DNA of 64,000 bases from Curtobacterium sp. MCJR17_055 (GCF_003224335.1 NZ_QKLF01000002.1:124001-188000), one strand, 5' to 3'. Shown: positions 44,811-53,849, counted from the stretch's first letter. Notes: generated from the sequence alone by a model not told the origin. Translations and numbers: made by a program.

Positions 44811-45464
44811 TCACTTACCCTTCACGGCGGTGCGGACGAAGACGGAACGGCCACGAGCACCGGGGACGGCGCCCTTGACGAGCAGCAGACCCTTCTCGGC
44901 GTCGACGGCGTGGACCGTGAGGTTGAGGACGGTCACGCGGTCGCCACCCATCCGACCGGCCATGCGCATGCCCTTGAAGACACGCGACGGGGTCGAGGAG
45001 GCGCCGATCGAACCGGGCTTGCGGTGGTTGCGGTGCGAACCGTGCGAGGCGGAGACACCGGCGAAGTTGTGACGCTTCATGACACCGGCGAAGCCCTTGC
45101 CCTTGCTGGTGCCGACGACGTCGACCTTCTGGCCCGCTTCGAACAGGTCGACCGTGAGCTCCTGGCCGAGCGAGTACTCGGCGGAGTCGTTCGTCCGGAT
45201 CTCGGTGAGGGTGCGGCGCGGGGTGACCCCGGCGGCCTCGAAGTGGCCGGCGGCCGGCTTGTTCACCTTGCGGGGGTCGATCTGGCCCGCGGCGATCTGG
45301 ATCGCCTCGTAGCCGTCGCGCTCGACGTTGCGGATCTGGGTGACCACGTTCGGGCCGACCTCGATCACGGTGACGGGGATGAACTTGTTGTTCTCGTCCC
45401 ACACCTGGGTCATCCCGAGCTTCTTGCCGAGGAGGCCCTTGACGGTCTTGGTTGAGTTCGCCAT
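44811..45464 (-). CDS. rplC: 50S ribosomal protein L3
   Basis: 217 residues. [12 protein letters not shown] and [15 protein letters not shown] are L3. 14 bases after rpsJ. Confidence 0.98.
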   Translation of the reverse strand: MANSTKTVKGLLGKKLGMTQVWDENNKFIPVTVIEVGPNVVTQIRNVERDGYEAIQIAAGQIDPRKVNKPAAGHFEAAGVTPRRTLTEIRTNDSAEYSLGQELTVDLFEAGQKVDVVGTSKGKGFAGVMKRHNFAGVSASHGSHRNHRKPGSIGASSTPSRVFKGMRMAGRMGGDRVTVLNLTVHAVDAEKGLLLVKGAVPGARGRSVFVRTAVKGK

Positions 45465-45478
45465 GAGTTCCAGCCCCC

Positions 45479-45787
45479 TTACAGCTTGATCTCGATGTTG
45501 ACGTCCGCCGGGAGGTCGAGTCGCATGAGCGAGTCGACGGCCTTCGGCGTCGGGTCGACGATGTCGATGACCCGCTTGTGCGTGCGCTTCTCGAAGTGCT
45601 CGCGCGAGTCCTTGTACTTGTGGGGAGAACGGATCACGGGGATCACGTTCTTCTCGGTGGGGAGCGGCACCGGGCCGACCACGGTCGCACCGGCACGGGT
45701 CACCGTGTCGACGATCTTCCGGGCCGACGTGTCGATGACCTCGTGGTCGTACGACTTGAGCCGGATGCGGATCTTCTGTCCCGCCAT
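45479..45787 (-). CDS. rpsJ: 30S ribosomal protein S10
   Basis: 102 residues. [15 protein letters not shown] and [12 protein letters not shown] are S10 (NusE). First gene of the S10 operon; a 549-base region with a structured leader lies upstream. Confidence 0.98.
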   Translation of the reverse strand: MAGQKIRIRLKSYDHEVIDTSARKIVDTVTRAGATVVGPVPLPTEKNVIPVIRSPHKYKDSREHFEKRTHKRVIDIVDPTPKAVDSLMRLDLPADVNIEIKL

Positions 45788-46041
45788 GTGTTTTCCTGTC
45801 CTCTCTGCGCCGCGCACCCGCAGGCCGCCTGACGCCGCCGGGACTCCGCTGTCGCGTGCCCGGCTGTTTACGTGAACCACCGGCTCCGCCCGGAGGGGAT
45901 GACCGCTGTTCTCCTGTCAACCGCGCGAGGGCCTGGGCCACCCGCGCGGACATGTCGTCACCCGCACCCGGCACTGCTGCGCCGTGGTGCTCGAGGATGA
46001 CGATCGTGTTCTGCTGCCTGCGGCCCAACCCAGCCCTGCTT

Positions 46042-46095
46042 CACAAGGGGGTTGTGCACTGCCAGAGCAGTGACCCTGCGGGCGCGAACGCCCGC
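46042..46095 (-). promoter_or_regulatory. Candidate structured leader of the S10 operon (three stacked hairpins)
   Basis: Three adjacent inverted repeats: CACAA/TTGTG (46042-46056), CACTGC/GCAGTG (46057-46072) and GCGGGCG/CGCCCGC (46078-46095). As minus-strand RNA the last is a 7-bp stem closed by a UUCG tetraloop. Located 255-308 bases before rpsJ, it could be an autoregulatory site. Confidence 0.45.
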
Positions 46096-46324
46096 GGAAT
46101 TTCGGAACCGGACAAGTCTCCCATAGGCCCCGCGTCGGTGCAACCCGGGCGTGTCGCGATCGTACCGGCGTGTCGGACACGGCCCTCCGGGCCTCCCGGG
46201 TCCGTCGTACCGGGCTCCTCAGCGTCCCGACCCACCGCCTGGAGGCCCGCCCGCAGCGGTCGGGTCGACGCACGCCGGACGGTCGGTCGGCGGCCGCTCC
46301 CGGGGCGGCGTCCCGCGCCGCTGC

Positions 46325-46330
46325 TAGCCT
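46325..46330 (+). promoter_or_regulatory. -10 hexamer TAGCCT of the TsnR-like gene (leaderless candidate)
   Basis: TAGCCT ends six bases before the ATG at 46337, with no Shine-Dalgarno between. Confidence 0.5.
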
Positions 46331-46336
46331 TCGCGC

Positions 46337-47134
46337 ATGCCGGAACCCGAAGTGCTCACCGACCAGTCCGACCCCGCGGTGCAGCGTCTCGCCGACCTCG
46401 CGAAGCCGGCGCGCGGCGCCGTCCGCACCGCGATCGTCGAGGACCTCGAGCCCCTCGTGCAGGCCCTCCGCGCCGGCGTCCGCTTCGTCGAGGTGTACGG
46501 CGACTCGATCCGGGAGTTCCCCGCCGACCTCGCCGCCCTCTGCACCGAGCACGGGGTGCCGGTACGGCTCGTCGACCCGGCCGTCCTGACCAAGGTGTTC
46601 CGCTCCGAGAAGCGTCCGAAGGTCTTCGGCGTCGCGAACGTCCCGGCACCGGCCCGCTTCTCCGCCCTCGCCGAGGGCACCGGGGACGTGCTCGTCCTGG
46701 ACGGCGTGAAGATCGTCGGCAACATCGGTGCCATCGTGCGCACGGCCGTCGGCCTCGGTGCACGGGGCGTCGTGCTCGTCGACAGCGACCTCCCCACGAT
46801 CGCCGACCGTCGTGTCGTGCGCGCCAGCCGCGGCCACGTGTTCTCGGTGCCGGTCCTGCTCGAGACCCGCGAGCGCGTCGCCCGGTGGCTCGGCGAGTCC
46901 GGGCTCCGCGTGGTCGACGTCGACATGGACGGCTCCCTCTCCCCCGAGTCGCTCGGGGACCTCGAGGAGGACGTCGCCCTGCTGCTCGGCGCCGAGAAGA
47001 CCGGGGCGTCGGACGTCCTGCAGGACCTCGCGACGCAGACGGTGTCGGTGCCGATCGACAGCCGGGTGGAGTCGCTCAACGTCTCCGTCGTCGCCGGCAT
47101 CGTGCTCTACGCCCGCTCCCGTCGACGTCCCTGA
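46337..47134 (+). CDS. tsnR: TsnR/NshR-type 23S rRNA (adenosine 2'-O)-methyltransferase homologue
   Basis: 265 residues. SPOUT/TrmH catalytic domain: motif 1 V-G-N-I-G-A-I-V-R-T (about 127-136, R135), motif 2 L-G-A-E-K-T-G (217-223), motif 3 S-V-P-I-D-S-R-V-E-S-L-N-V-S (237-250). The N-terminal third (S-D-P-A-V-Q-R at 11-17, F-V-E-V-Y-G-D at 50-56, K-V-F-G-V-A) matches, as I recall it, the rRNA-binding domain of the thiostrepton and nosiheptide resistance enzymes over full length. Those enzymes methylate A1067 of 23S rRNA and block thiopeptides. No thiopeptide biosynthetic gene is nearby, so a resistance or housekeeping role remains open. Confidence 0.82.
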   Translation: MPEPEVLTDQSDPAVQRLADLAKPARGAVRTAIVEDLEPLVQALRAGVRFVEVYGDSIREFPADLAALCTEHGVPVRLVDPAVLTKVFRSEKRPKVFGVANVPAPARFSALAEGTGDVLVLDGVKIVGNIGAIVRTAVGLGARGVVLVDSDLPTIADRRVVRASRGHVFSVPVLLETRERVARWLGESGLRVVDVDMDGSLSPESLGDLEEDVALLLGAEKTGASDVLQDLATQTVSVPIDSRVESLNVSVVAGIVLYARSRRRP

Positions 47135-47142
47135 CCCGACGG

Positions 47143-47191
47143 CACGCAGGACGCCCCGGCTCCCACTCGGGGAACCGGGGCGTCCTGCGTG
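47143..47191. terminator. Bidirectional terminator between the TsnR-like and DarT-like genes
   Basis: 17-bp perfect arms (47143-47159 with 47175-47191) between two convergent stop codons. Confidence 0.88.
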
Positions 47192-47212
47192 GCATGAGCG
47201 TCGCGAGCGGCG

Positions 47213-48010
47213 TCAGTCCTCGGGGAGCGGCGGCACGAACCACGGCGGGAACACCGCGACACGGGGCGACGGTCCGCCCTGCTCGGCGAAGACGGCCTTC
47301 ACCTGCTGCCGGACGCGGTCGTTCGGCACGCCCACGAGCGCGACCGACGACAGCGGCACCTGCGGGCCGGCGAGCAGCTCGACCCCGTGCATGGACGGGT
47401 CCGTGATGTCGGTGCGACGGAGGAGGTTCGTGGCCGCCTCCGGGCCGACGGCGAAGCGGACGTCCGGGTCCTCGGCGTCCGTGTCCGCCAGGATCACCGA
47501 CGCACCGAACGCGGTGGTCGGGACGACGAGGACGACGAACTCCGTCGCACGCGTGCGCCTGGCCGCGTCCGACCAGCGGTCCTCCTCCGCGCCGGAGCGG
47601 AGTTCGTCCCACCGGCGCGCGTCCGGCGAGAGCGTGAAGGGCACGTGCCCGGCCACGCTGGAACCGTCGGGTGCGAGCGCCGCGCCACGGGCCTCCCGGG
47701 TGGCGGCGGAGCTGACGTCGACGGAGGGCGTCGCGCGGTCGGCGGCGAGGATCGCGCCCTCGGCGAGGATCGAGGCGAGGTTGTCGACGTGCGTGACGTG
47801 GTGCGCACGCAGCGCCGCGAAGTCGCGGGTGGCGGGCAACGTCGGCTCGACGGCCTTCCCGTTGGCGTTCGTCGGGGCGGACCGCAACGACGTCGTCACA
47901 CGCGTGCGTCGTGGCGTCGGGGTCTTGGTGATGGTCTCCGGGTCACGCTGCCGTGGGGAGCAGATGTCGCAGAGCTCGATGGGGAAACCGTGGATGCACT
48001 CGTCGGTCAC
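47213..48010 (-). CDS. DarT-like (DUF4433) putative ADP-ribosyltransferase
   Basis: 265 residues. N-terminal putative zinc motif C5-x-H7...C14-x2-C17, a Thr/Arg linker to about 60, then a DUF4433 domain: H-V-T-H-V-D-N-L-A-S-I-L (71-82), G-H-V-P-F-T-L-S-P (121-129) and G-V-E-L-L-A-G-P-Q-V-P-L (209-220), where E211 fits the catalytic Glu of DarT. DarT toxins ADP-ribosylate thymidine in single-stranded DNA and are paired with a DarG macrodomain antitoxin. No macrodomain gene is adjacent. The activity is inferred from motifs only. GTG start. Confidence 0.68.
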   Translation of the reverse strand: MTDECIHGFPIELCDICSPRQRDPETITKTPTPRRTRVTTSLRSAPTNANGKAVEPTLPATRDFAALRAHHVTHVDNLASILAEGAILAADRATPSVDVSSAATREARGAALAPDGSSVAGHVPFTLSPDARRWDELRSGAEEDRWSDAARRTRATEFVVLVVPTTAFGASVILADTDAEDPDVRFAVGPEAATNLLRRTDITDPSMHGVELLAGPQVPLSSVALVGVPNDRVRQQVKAVFAEQGGPSPRVAVFPPWFVPPLPED

Positions 48011-48097
48011 GACTGATGGGTCCTTCCGTGCCTCGTGGGGTGGGCGGGCACGACGACCAACGCTACGTCATCCGGGAACCGCGGGCGACCGATCACG

Positions 48098-49090
48098 TCA
48101 CTGCCGGTAGAGCAGGGCCCGGACCTCGGACTCGGCGGCGTGCAACCGGGCCGGGTCGATGGTCTCGCCGTGCTCGTACGCATCGAGCAACCGGGGGTCG
48201 ATGTAGCTCTGGCGGGCGACGGTCGGCGTGTTGCCGAGGACCTCGCTCGCGGCCTTCACCGCGTGCGAGATCGCCTTCTTGCGCTTCGCCTGGCTCGACA
48301 GGACACCGGTCTGGGCCAGGTCGACCGCGGCCGCGACCGTGCCGTGCAACGTGCGGAAGTCCTTCGCCGTGAACTCATCCCCGGCACGCTCCTTCACGTA
48401 GGCGTTGATGTCTTCCGCGGTCACCGGTTGCCACTCGTCCCCCCGCCGCTCGCGGAAAGAGAGCAGCCGAGCGTTCGCCCCCCGCCGTTTCATCCCCACC
48501 AGGACACGGGCGAGGTCGGCGTCGTGGATCGTCGAGGACCACGCCTGGTGGCTCTTGCCGGGGAAGCCGAGCTCGATGTCGTCCCCGGAGATGTGGGCGT
48601 GCGAGCAGAGGAGTGTCGACAGGCCGTGGCTGCCGTGCTCCGTGGCGTACCGCTCCGACCCGACGCGGAGCGAGCCCTGGTCGAGCATCCGGAAGGCTGC
48701 GGCCAGTGCGCGACGGCGGTCCGGGTCCGGTCGGCGCAGGTCCTGGGTCACCATCCGCCGGGCGGCCGGGAGCGACTCGGCCAGCGCGAGGGCCCGGTCG
48801 TACTTGATCTTGTCCATCCGGTCGCGCCACGACGGGTGGTACATGTACTGCCGGCGACCGGCACCGTCGATGCCGGTGGCCAGGATGTGGCCGTTCTCGT
48901 ACGGCGAGATCCAGACGTCGTCCCACGCGGGCGGGATGACGAGGTCCTCGAGCCGCTGACGCACCTCCGGGTCGGAGACCGTGGTGCCGTACGGGTCGCG
49001 GTAGGAGAAGCCCTTGCCGCTGCGGACGCGGTGGTACCCGCGACCCTTGGTCGAGGAACGGCGCAGACGTGTCACGACCCGATGCAACAC
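48098..49090 (-). CDS. DNA topoisomerase IB
   Basis: 330 residues, poxvirus-like bacterial type. G-I-D-G-A-G-R-R-Q-Y-M-Y-H-P-S-W and F-R-M-L-D-Q-G-S-L-R-V-G-S lie in the N-terminal and core domains; the catalytic tyrosine is Y296 in A-R-Q-S-Y-I-D-P. It relaxes supercoils through a 3'-phosphotyrosine intermediate and is not essential where studied. The start is uncertain: GTG at 49090, or GTG at 49075 giving M-T-R-L-R-R. Same strand as the DarT-like gene, 87 bases apart. Confidence 0.93.
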   Translation of the reverse strand: MLHRVVTRLRRSSTKGRGYHRVRSGKGFSYRDPYGTTVSDPEVRQRLEDLVIPPAWDDVWISPYENGHILATGIDGAGRRQYMYHPSWRDRMDKIKYDRALALAESLPAARRMVTQDLRRPDPDRRRALAAAFRMLDQGSLRVGSERYATEHGSHGLSTLLCSHAHISGDDIELGFPGKSHQAWSSTIHDADLARVLVGMKRRGANARLLSFRERRGDEWQPVTAEDINAYVKERAGDEFTAKDFRTLHGTVAAAVDLAQTGVLSSQAKRKKAISHAVKAASEVLGNTPTVARQSYIDPRLLDAYEHGETIDPARLHAAESEVRALLYRQ

Positions 49091-49160
49091 CCTCGGCGCT
49101 GCCGGACGCTGCAGGAACGTACCCCGCGGGCGCCCTCTGCCGCCTCGCCCGGTGCGGAGA

Positions 49161-49207
49161 CCACGAAGAGCGGGGCCGGACCCGAAGGCCCGACCCCGCT
49201 CTCGTGG
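49161..49207 (-). terminator. Terminator of tuf
   Basis: Near-perfect arms of about 18 bp (49161-49179 with 49190-49207, with one bulge) around an ACCCGAAGGC-type loop, 12 bases past the tuf stop. Confidence 0.85.
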
Positions 49208-49218
49208 AGCAACCGGAG

Positions 49219-50406
49219 TTACTTGATGATCTTCTCGACCGTACCGGCGCCGACCGTACGACCACCCTCACGGATGGCGAAGCGGAGGCCCTCCTCCATG
49301 GCGATCGGCTGGATCAGCTCGACGGTCATGGCGACGGTGTCACCGGGCATGACCATCTCGGTGCCCTCGGGCAGCGTGATGACGCCGGTGACGTCCGTGG
49401 TGCGGAAGTAGAACTGCGGACGGTAGTTCGCGTAGAACGGGTTGTGACGACCGCCCTCTTCCTTGTTCAGGATGTACGCGTTCGCGGTGAACTCGGTGTG
49501 CGGCGTGACCGAACCCGGCTTCACGACGACCTGGCCGCGCTCGACGTCCTCGCGCTTGAGGCCACGGATGAGCAGACCGGTGTTGTCACCGGCGACTGCC
49601 TTGTCCAGCAGCTTGCGGAACATCTCGATGCCCGTGACCGTGGTCTTCTGGGTCGCCTTGATGCCGACGATCTCGACCTCGGAGTTGATGTCGAGCTCAC
49701 CGCGCTCGACACGGCCGGTGACGACGGTTCCACGACCGGTGATCGTGAAGACGTCCTCGATCGGCATGAGGAACGGCTGGTCGGTGGCGCGCACCGGGTC
49801 CGGGACGTTCTCGTCGACGGCGGACATCAGGTCCTGGACGGACTTGACCCACTTCTCGTCGCCCTCGAGCGCCTTGAGCGCCGAGACCTGCACGACGGGG
49901 GCGTCCTCGTCGAACTCCTGCGAGCCGAGGAGCTCGCGGACCTCGAGCTCGACGAGCTCCAGGATCTCCTCGTCGTCCACCATGTCGGCCTTGTTGAGGG
50001 CGACGACGATGTAGGGGACGCCGACCTGACGGGCGAGCAGGACGTGCTCACGCGTCTGGGGCATCGGACCGTCGGTGGCGGCGACCACGAGGATCGCGCC
50101 GTCCATCTGGGCCGCACCGGTGATCATGTTCTTCACGTAGTCGGCGTGACCAGGAGCGTCGACGTGCGCGTAGTGGCGCTTGTCGGTCTGGTACTCGACG
50201 TGCGAGATGTTGATCGTGATGCCGCGCTGGCGCTCTTCGGGAGCGTTGTCGATCTGCGCGAAGTCACGGGCCTCGTTGAGGTCCGGGTACTGGTCGTGCA
50301 GAACCTTGGTGATCGCCGCCGTGAGCGTGGTCTTGCCGTGGTCGACGTGACCGATGGTTCCGATGTTGACGTGCGGCTTGGTCCGCTCGAACTTGGCCTT
50401 GGCCAC
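49219..50406 (-). CDS. tuf: Elongation factor Tu
   Basis: 395 residues. GTPase motifs G-H-V-D-H-G-K-T (19-26), D-A-P-G-H and N-K-A-D are intact, followed by domains 2 and 3 (G-V-E-M-F-R-K, G-x-V-V-x-K-P-G). It delivers aminoacyl-tRNA. Starts at GTG with GAGGAGGA upstream. Last gene of the str operon. Confidence 0.99.
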   Translation of the reverse strand: MAKAKFERTKPHVNIGTIGHVDHGKTTLTAAITKVLHDQYPDLNEARDFAQIDNAPEERQRGITINISHVEYQTDKRHYAHVDAPGHADYVKNMITGAAQMDGAILVVAATDGPMPQTREHVLLARQVGVPYIVVALNKADMVDDEEILELVELEVRELLGSQEFDEDAPVVQVSALKALEGDEKWVKSVQDLMSAVDENVPDPVRATDQPFLMPIEDVFTITGRGTVVTGRVERGELDINSEVEIVGIKATQKTTVTGIEMFRKLLDKAVAGDNTGLLIRGLKREDVERGQVVVKPGSVTPHTEFTANAYILNKEEGGRHNPFYANYRPQFYFRTTDVTGVITLPEGTEMVMPGDTVAMTVELIQPIAMEEGLRFAIREGGRTVGAGTVEKIIK

Positions 50407-50493
50407 TGTGGGTCCTCCTCAGGACTCGGATGCGTCGCCCCCGGCAGGACCTTGGTCGGCCCTGCGCTGTTGGCGCGCGGTGTGTGTGTCTCT

Positions 50494-50499
50494 ACTTTA
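50494..50499 (-). promoter_or_regulatory. Possible -10 (TAAAGT) in the fusA-tuf gap
   Basis: TAAAGT on the minus strand stands out in GC-rich surroundings about 90 bases before tuf. No matching -35 was found, so a separate tuf promoter is only possible. Confidence 0.3.
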
Positions 50500-50555
50500 C
50501 TTGGTGACGAGGGGCCCGTCGCCGGGCACCCTCGCCTGGGGATGACGCGGGAGCG

Positions 50556-52670
50556 TCAGGCCCCGGTGCTCTTCTGGATGATCTCGTCCGCCACGTTGCG
50601 CGGGACCTCGTTGTAGGTCTCGAACACCATGGAGAAGACAGCACGACCAGAGGTCTTGGAGCGCAAGTCGCCCACGTACCCGAACATCTCGGACAGCGGG
50701 ACGCTCGCGCGGACCACCTTGACGCCCGACGCATCGGTCATCTCGGAGATCTGACCGCGACGCGAGTTCAGGTCGCCGATGACGTCGCCCATGTACTCCT
50801 CGGGCGTACGGACCTCGACGGCCATGATCGGCTCGAGCAGCACCGGACCGGCCTTGCGGGCCGCTTCCTTGTACGCGATCGAACCGGCGATCTTGAACGC
50901 CATCTCGGACGAGTCGACGTCGTGCGCCGCGCCGTCCTTGAGGATCGCCTTGACACCCACGGTCGGGAAGCCGGCGAGCACGCCCACCTGCATCGCGTCC
51001 TGGATACCGGCGTCGACCGACGGGATGTACTCGCGCGGAACGCGACCACCGGTGACGGCGTTCTCGAACTCGTACACCTTCTCGGCGGTGACGGGCATCG
51101 GCTCGAGCGCGATCTGCACCTTCGCGAACTGACCGGAACCACCGGTCTGCTTCTTGTGGGTGTAGTCGTAGCGCTCGACGACCTTGGTCAGGGTCTCGCG
51201 GTAGGCCACCTGCGGCTTGCCGACGTTCGCCTCGACCTTGAACTCGCGCTTCATGCGGTCGACGAGGATGTCGAGGTGGAGCTCGCCCATGCCCTTGATC
51301 GTCGTCTGACCGGTCTCGGCGTTGAGCTCGACGCGGAACGTCGGGTCCTCTTCGGCGAGCTTCTGGATCGCGGTGGAGAGCTTCTCCTGGTCGGCCTTGG
51401 TGTTCGGCTCGATCGCGACCTCGATGACCGGCTCCGGGAACGTCATCGACTCGAGGACGACCTGGTTCGACGGGTCGCACAGGGTGTCTCCCGTGGTCGT
51501 GTCCTTGAGGCCGATGACCGCGTAGATGTGACCGGCGGTGACCGAGTCGACCGGGTTCTCCTTGTTGGAGTGCATCTGGAAGATCTTGCCGATGCGCTCC
51601 TTCTTGCCCTTGGTCGAGTTGATGACCTGGGCACCGGAGTCGATGTGACCGGAGTACACGCGGACGTAGGTGAGGCGACCGAAGAACGGGTGCACCGCGA
51701 CCTTGAACGCGAGCGCGGAGAAGGGCTCGGAGGCCTCCGGCTTGCGGATGATCTCGACCTCTTCGTCCTTGACGTCGTGGCCGATCATCGGCGGGACGTC
51801 GAGGGGCGACGGCAGGTAGTCGATGACCGCGTCGAGCATCGGCTGCACGCCACGGTTCTTGAACGCCGAGCCGCAGAGGATCGGGTACACCTCGGAGTTG
51901 ATCGTCAGCTTGCGGATCGCGGCCTTGATCTCGTCCTTGGAGAGCTCTTCGCCGCCGAAGTACTTCTCGAGCAGTGCGTCGTCGGTCTCCGCGACACGCT
52001 CGACGAGCTTCGCGCGGTACTCCTCGGCACGGTCCTTGAGGTCCGCGGGGATCTCCTGGACCTCGTACTGGGCGCCCATGGTGACGTCACCCTTGGCATC
52101 GCCCGGCCAGACCTTGGCGTGCATCTCGATCAGGTCGATGACGCCGACGAAGTCGTTCTCGGCACCGATCGGGAGCTGGAGCACGAGCGGCTCCGCACCG
52201 AGGCGGTTGATGATCGTGTCGACGGTGAAGTAGAAGTCCGCACCGAGCTTGTCCATCTTGTTGACGAAGCAGATGCGCGGGACGTTGTACTTGTCCGCCT
52301 GACGCCACACGGTCTCGGACTGGGGCTCGACGCCCTCCTTGCCGTCGAAGACGGCGACCGCACCGTCGAGGACGCGGAGCGAACGCTCCACCTCGACCGT
52401 GAAGTCCACGTGACCCGGGGTGTCGATGATGTTGATCTGGTTGTTGTCCCAGAAGCACGTCGTCGCGGCCGACGTGATCGTGATGCCGCGCTCCTGCTCC
52501 TGCGCCATCCAGTCCATGGTGGCTGCGCCGTCGTGGACTTCACCGATCTTGTGCGTGATGCCCGTGTAGAACAGGATGCGCTCGGTGGTCGTGGTCTTGC
52601 CGGCGTCGATGTGCGCCATGATGCCGATGTTGCGGACCTTGTTCAGGTCGGTGAGCACGTCCTGTGCCAC
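50556..52670 (-). CDS. fusA: Elongation factor G
   Basis: 704 residues. A-H-I-D-A-G-K-T-T (19-27), D-T-P-G-H-V-D-F and N-K-M-D; domains II-V complete ([12 protein letters not shown]... S-E-M-F-G-Y). Catalyses translocation. The start is GTG at 52668-52670 behind GGAGG; longer frames are spurious. Confidence 0.99.
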   Translation of the reverse strand: MAQDVLTDLNKVRNIGIMAHIDAGKTTTTERILFYTGITHKIGEVHDGAATMDWMAQEQERGITITSAATTCFWDNNQINIIDTPGHVDFTVEVERSLRVLDGAVAVFDGKEGVEPQSETVWRQADKYNVPRICFVNKMDKLGADFYFTVDTIINRLGAEPLVLQLPIGAENDFVGVIDLIEMHAKVWPGDAKGDVTMGAQYEVQEIPADLKDRAEEYRAKLVERVAETDDALLEKYFGGEELSKDEIKAAIRKLTINSEVYPILCGSAFKNRGVQPMLDAVIDYLPSPLDVPPMIGHDVKDEEVEIIRKPEASEPFSALAFKVAVHPFFGRLTYVRVYSGHIDSGAQVINSTKGKKERIGKIFQMHSNKENPVDSVTAGHIYAVIGLKDTTTGDTLCDPSNQVVLESMTFPEPVIEVAIEPNTKADQEKLSTAIQKLAEEDPTFRVELNAETGQTTIKGMGELHLDILVDRMKREFKVEANVGKPQVAYRETLTKVVERYDYTHKKQTGGSGQFAKVQIALEPMPVTAEKVYEFENAVTGGRVPREYIPSVDAGIQDAMQVGVLAGFPTVGVKAILKDGAAHDVDSSEMAFKIAGSIAYKEAARKAGPVLLEPIMAVEVRTPEEYMGDVIGDLNSRRGQISEMTDASGVKVVRASVPLSEMFGYVGDLRSKTSGRAVFSMVFETYNEVPRNVADEIIQKSTGA

Positions 52671-52758
52671 AGGGTTCCTCCGAGAGAGTTGTAGGAGAGG
52701 GTGGCGGCCGTCCGAGTGCCGCGGCTGTTGACCGAGGCACCCGGACGGTGCCGGATGA

Positions 52759-53229
52759 CTACCAGCGGTAGTGCGCGAAGGCCTTGTTCGACTCGGCCAT
52801 CTTGTGGGTGTCCTCACGGCGCTTGACCGCGGCACCGAGACCGTTCGACGCGTCGAGGATCTCGTTCATGAGACGCTCGGTCATCGTCTTCTCGCGACGG
52901 GCCTTGGCGTACGAGGTCAGCCAGCGCAGCGCGAGCGTGTTCGCACGGTGCGGCTTGACCTCGACCGGGACCTGGTAGGTCGAGCCACCGACGCGGCGGC
53001 TGCGGACCTCGAGGGTCGGACGGACGTTGTCGAGCGCCTTCTTGAGCGTCGTGACGGCGTCCTGGCCGTTCTTGGAGGAGACCCCTTCGAGTGCGTCGTA
53101 GACGATGCGCTCGGCGAGGCCCTTCTTGCCGTCGAGGAGGATCTTGTTGACGAGCTGGCTGACGACGGGGGCGCCGTAGACCGGATCGGCGACGACGGGG
53201 CGCTTCGGGGCGGGACCCTTACGAGGCAT
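52759..53229 (-). CDS. rpsG: 30S ribosomal protein S7
   Basis: 156 residues. [31 protein letters not shown] and the C-terminal A-H-Y-R-W are S7. Five bases after rpsL. Confidence 0.98.
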   Translation of the reverse strand: MPRKGPAPKRPVVADPVYGAPVVSQLVNKILLDGKKGLAERIVYDALEGVSSKNGQDAVTTLKKALDNVRPTLEVRSRRVGGSTYQVPVEVKPHRANTLALRWLTSYAKARREKTMTERLMNEILDASNGLGAAVKRREDTHKMAESNKAFAHYRW

Positions 53230-53234
53230 CTAAC

Positions 53235-53603
53235 TCAACCCTTCTTCGCACCGTAGCGGCTGCGGGCCTGCTTACGGTTCTTGACGGCCTGGGTGTCCAG
53301 GGCACCACGGATGATCTTGTAGCGCACACCCGGGAGGTCCTTCACACGACCGCCGCGGACGAGCACCATCGAGTGCTCCTGGAGGTTGTGGCCCTCACCG
53401 GGGATGTAGGCCGTGACCTCGGTGCCGTTCGAGAGCTTGACACGAGCGACCTTGCGCAGTGCCGAGTTCGGCTTCTTCGGGGTGGTGGTGTAGACGCGGG
53501 TGCACACGCCACGCTGCTGGGGGTTCGCCTTCAGGGCGGGCGCCTTGGTCTTGACGACCTTCGGCGTACGACCCTTGCGAACGAGCTGCTGGATGGTAGG
53601 CAA
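53235..53603 (-). CDS. rpsL: 30S ribosomal protein S12
   Basis: 122 residues, starting from a TTG at 53601-53603 ([11 protein letters not shown]). [12 protein letters not shown] and [10 protein letters not shown] are conserved; the lysines tied to streptomycin resistance mutations (in K-K-P-N and the V-K-D-L-P loop) are wild type. First gene of rpsL-rpsG-fusA-tuf. Confidence 0.98.
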   Translation of the reverse strand: MPTIQQLVRKGRTPKVVKTKAPALKANPQQRGVCTRVYTTTPKKPNSALRKVARVKLSNGTEVTAYIPGEGHNLQEHSMVLVRGGRVKDLPGVRYKIIRGALDTQAVKNRKQARSRYGAKKG

Positions 53604-53767
53604 CTGTTCTCCTGGTTCTTCGCTCGTGCTCTCTGGCCGACGCGGTCCGTCGGCTTCCTCATCCCACGCGGACCACCGCCTGACGGCGGAGGGAGATGGG
53701 GGATGGAGTGATCAGGAGGCCGGAGGCCTGCAGGATCTGGGCGCGCCCGAAGGCGCACACCCGGGAG

Positions 53768-53796
53768 AGCCTAGCCGCCACGCCCGCTGAAATCAA
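53768..53796 (-). promoter_or_regulatory. Promoter of the str operon (rpsL)
   Basis: Minus strand -35 TTGATT (53791-53796), 17-base spacer, -10 TAGGCT (53768-53773), giving a leader of about 160 bases. TAGGCTCTC matches the rplM promoter exactly. Confidence 0.7.
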
Positions 53797-53826
53797 TCCA
53801 CGGTGGGCCCGACGGCGGCCCGTTCG

Positions 53827-53849
53827 CCCCGGGCGAGAACCGCCCGGGG
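53827..53849 (-). terminator. Hairpin after the 53867-55027 membrane protein
   Basis: 9-bp arms CCCCGGGCG (53827-53835) and CGCCCGGGG (53841-53849) with an AGAAC loop, 17 bases past the stop codon. Confidence 0.7.

Larger units (their letters stand above)
45788..46336. other. Intergenic region upstream of rpsJ and the TsnR-like gene
   Basis: 549 bases without a confident gene. The minus strand holds a three-hairpin leader (46042-46095), and a TTG-initiated open frame runs from 46028 through the region in the rplC frame but looks accidental. The plus strand carries a GGGCCTCCCG copy at 46189-46198. I could not place the S10 promoter. Confidence 0.6.

Noticed and set aside
45788-46028. TTG-initiated upstream frame before rpsJ as a leader peptide
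   Set aside because: It runs on through rpsJ into the rplC frame without a stop, has no ribosome site, and lacks recognisable features.
47213-49090. DarT-like and topoisomerase IB genes as a DarTG toxin-antitoxin pair
   Set aside because: The neighbour is a complete topoisomerase IB with catalytic Tyr and no macrodomain, so it is not a DarG.
50922-52694. 590-codon plus-strand frame antisense to fusA
   Set aside because: Composition of a shadow frame; fusA is unmistakable on the other strand.
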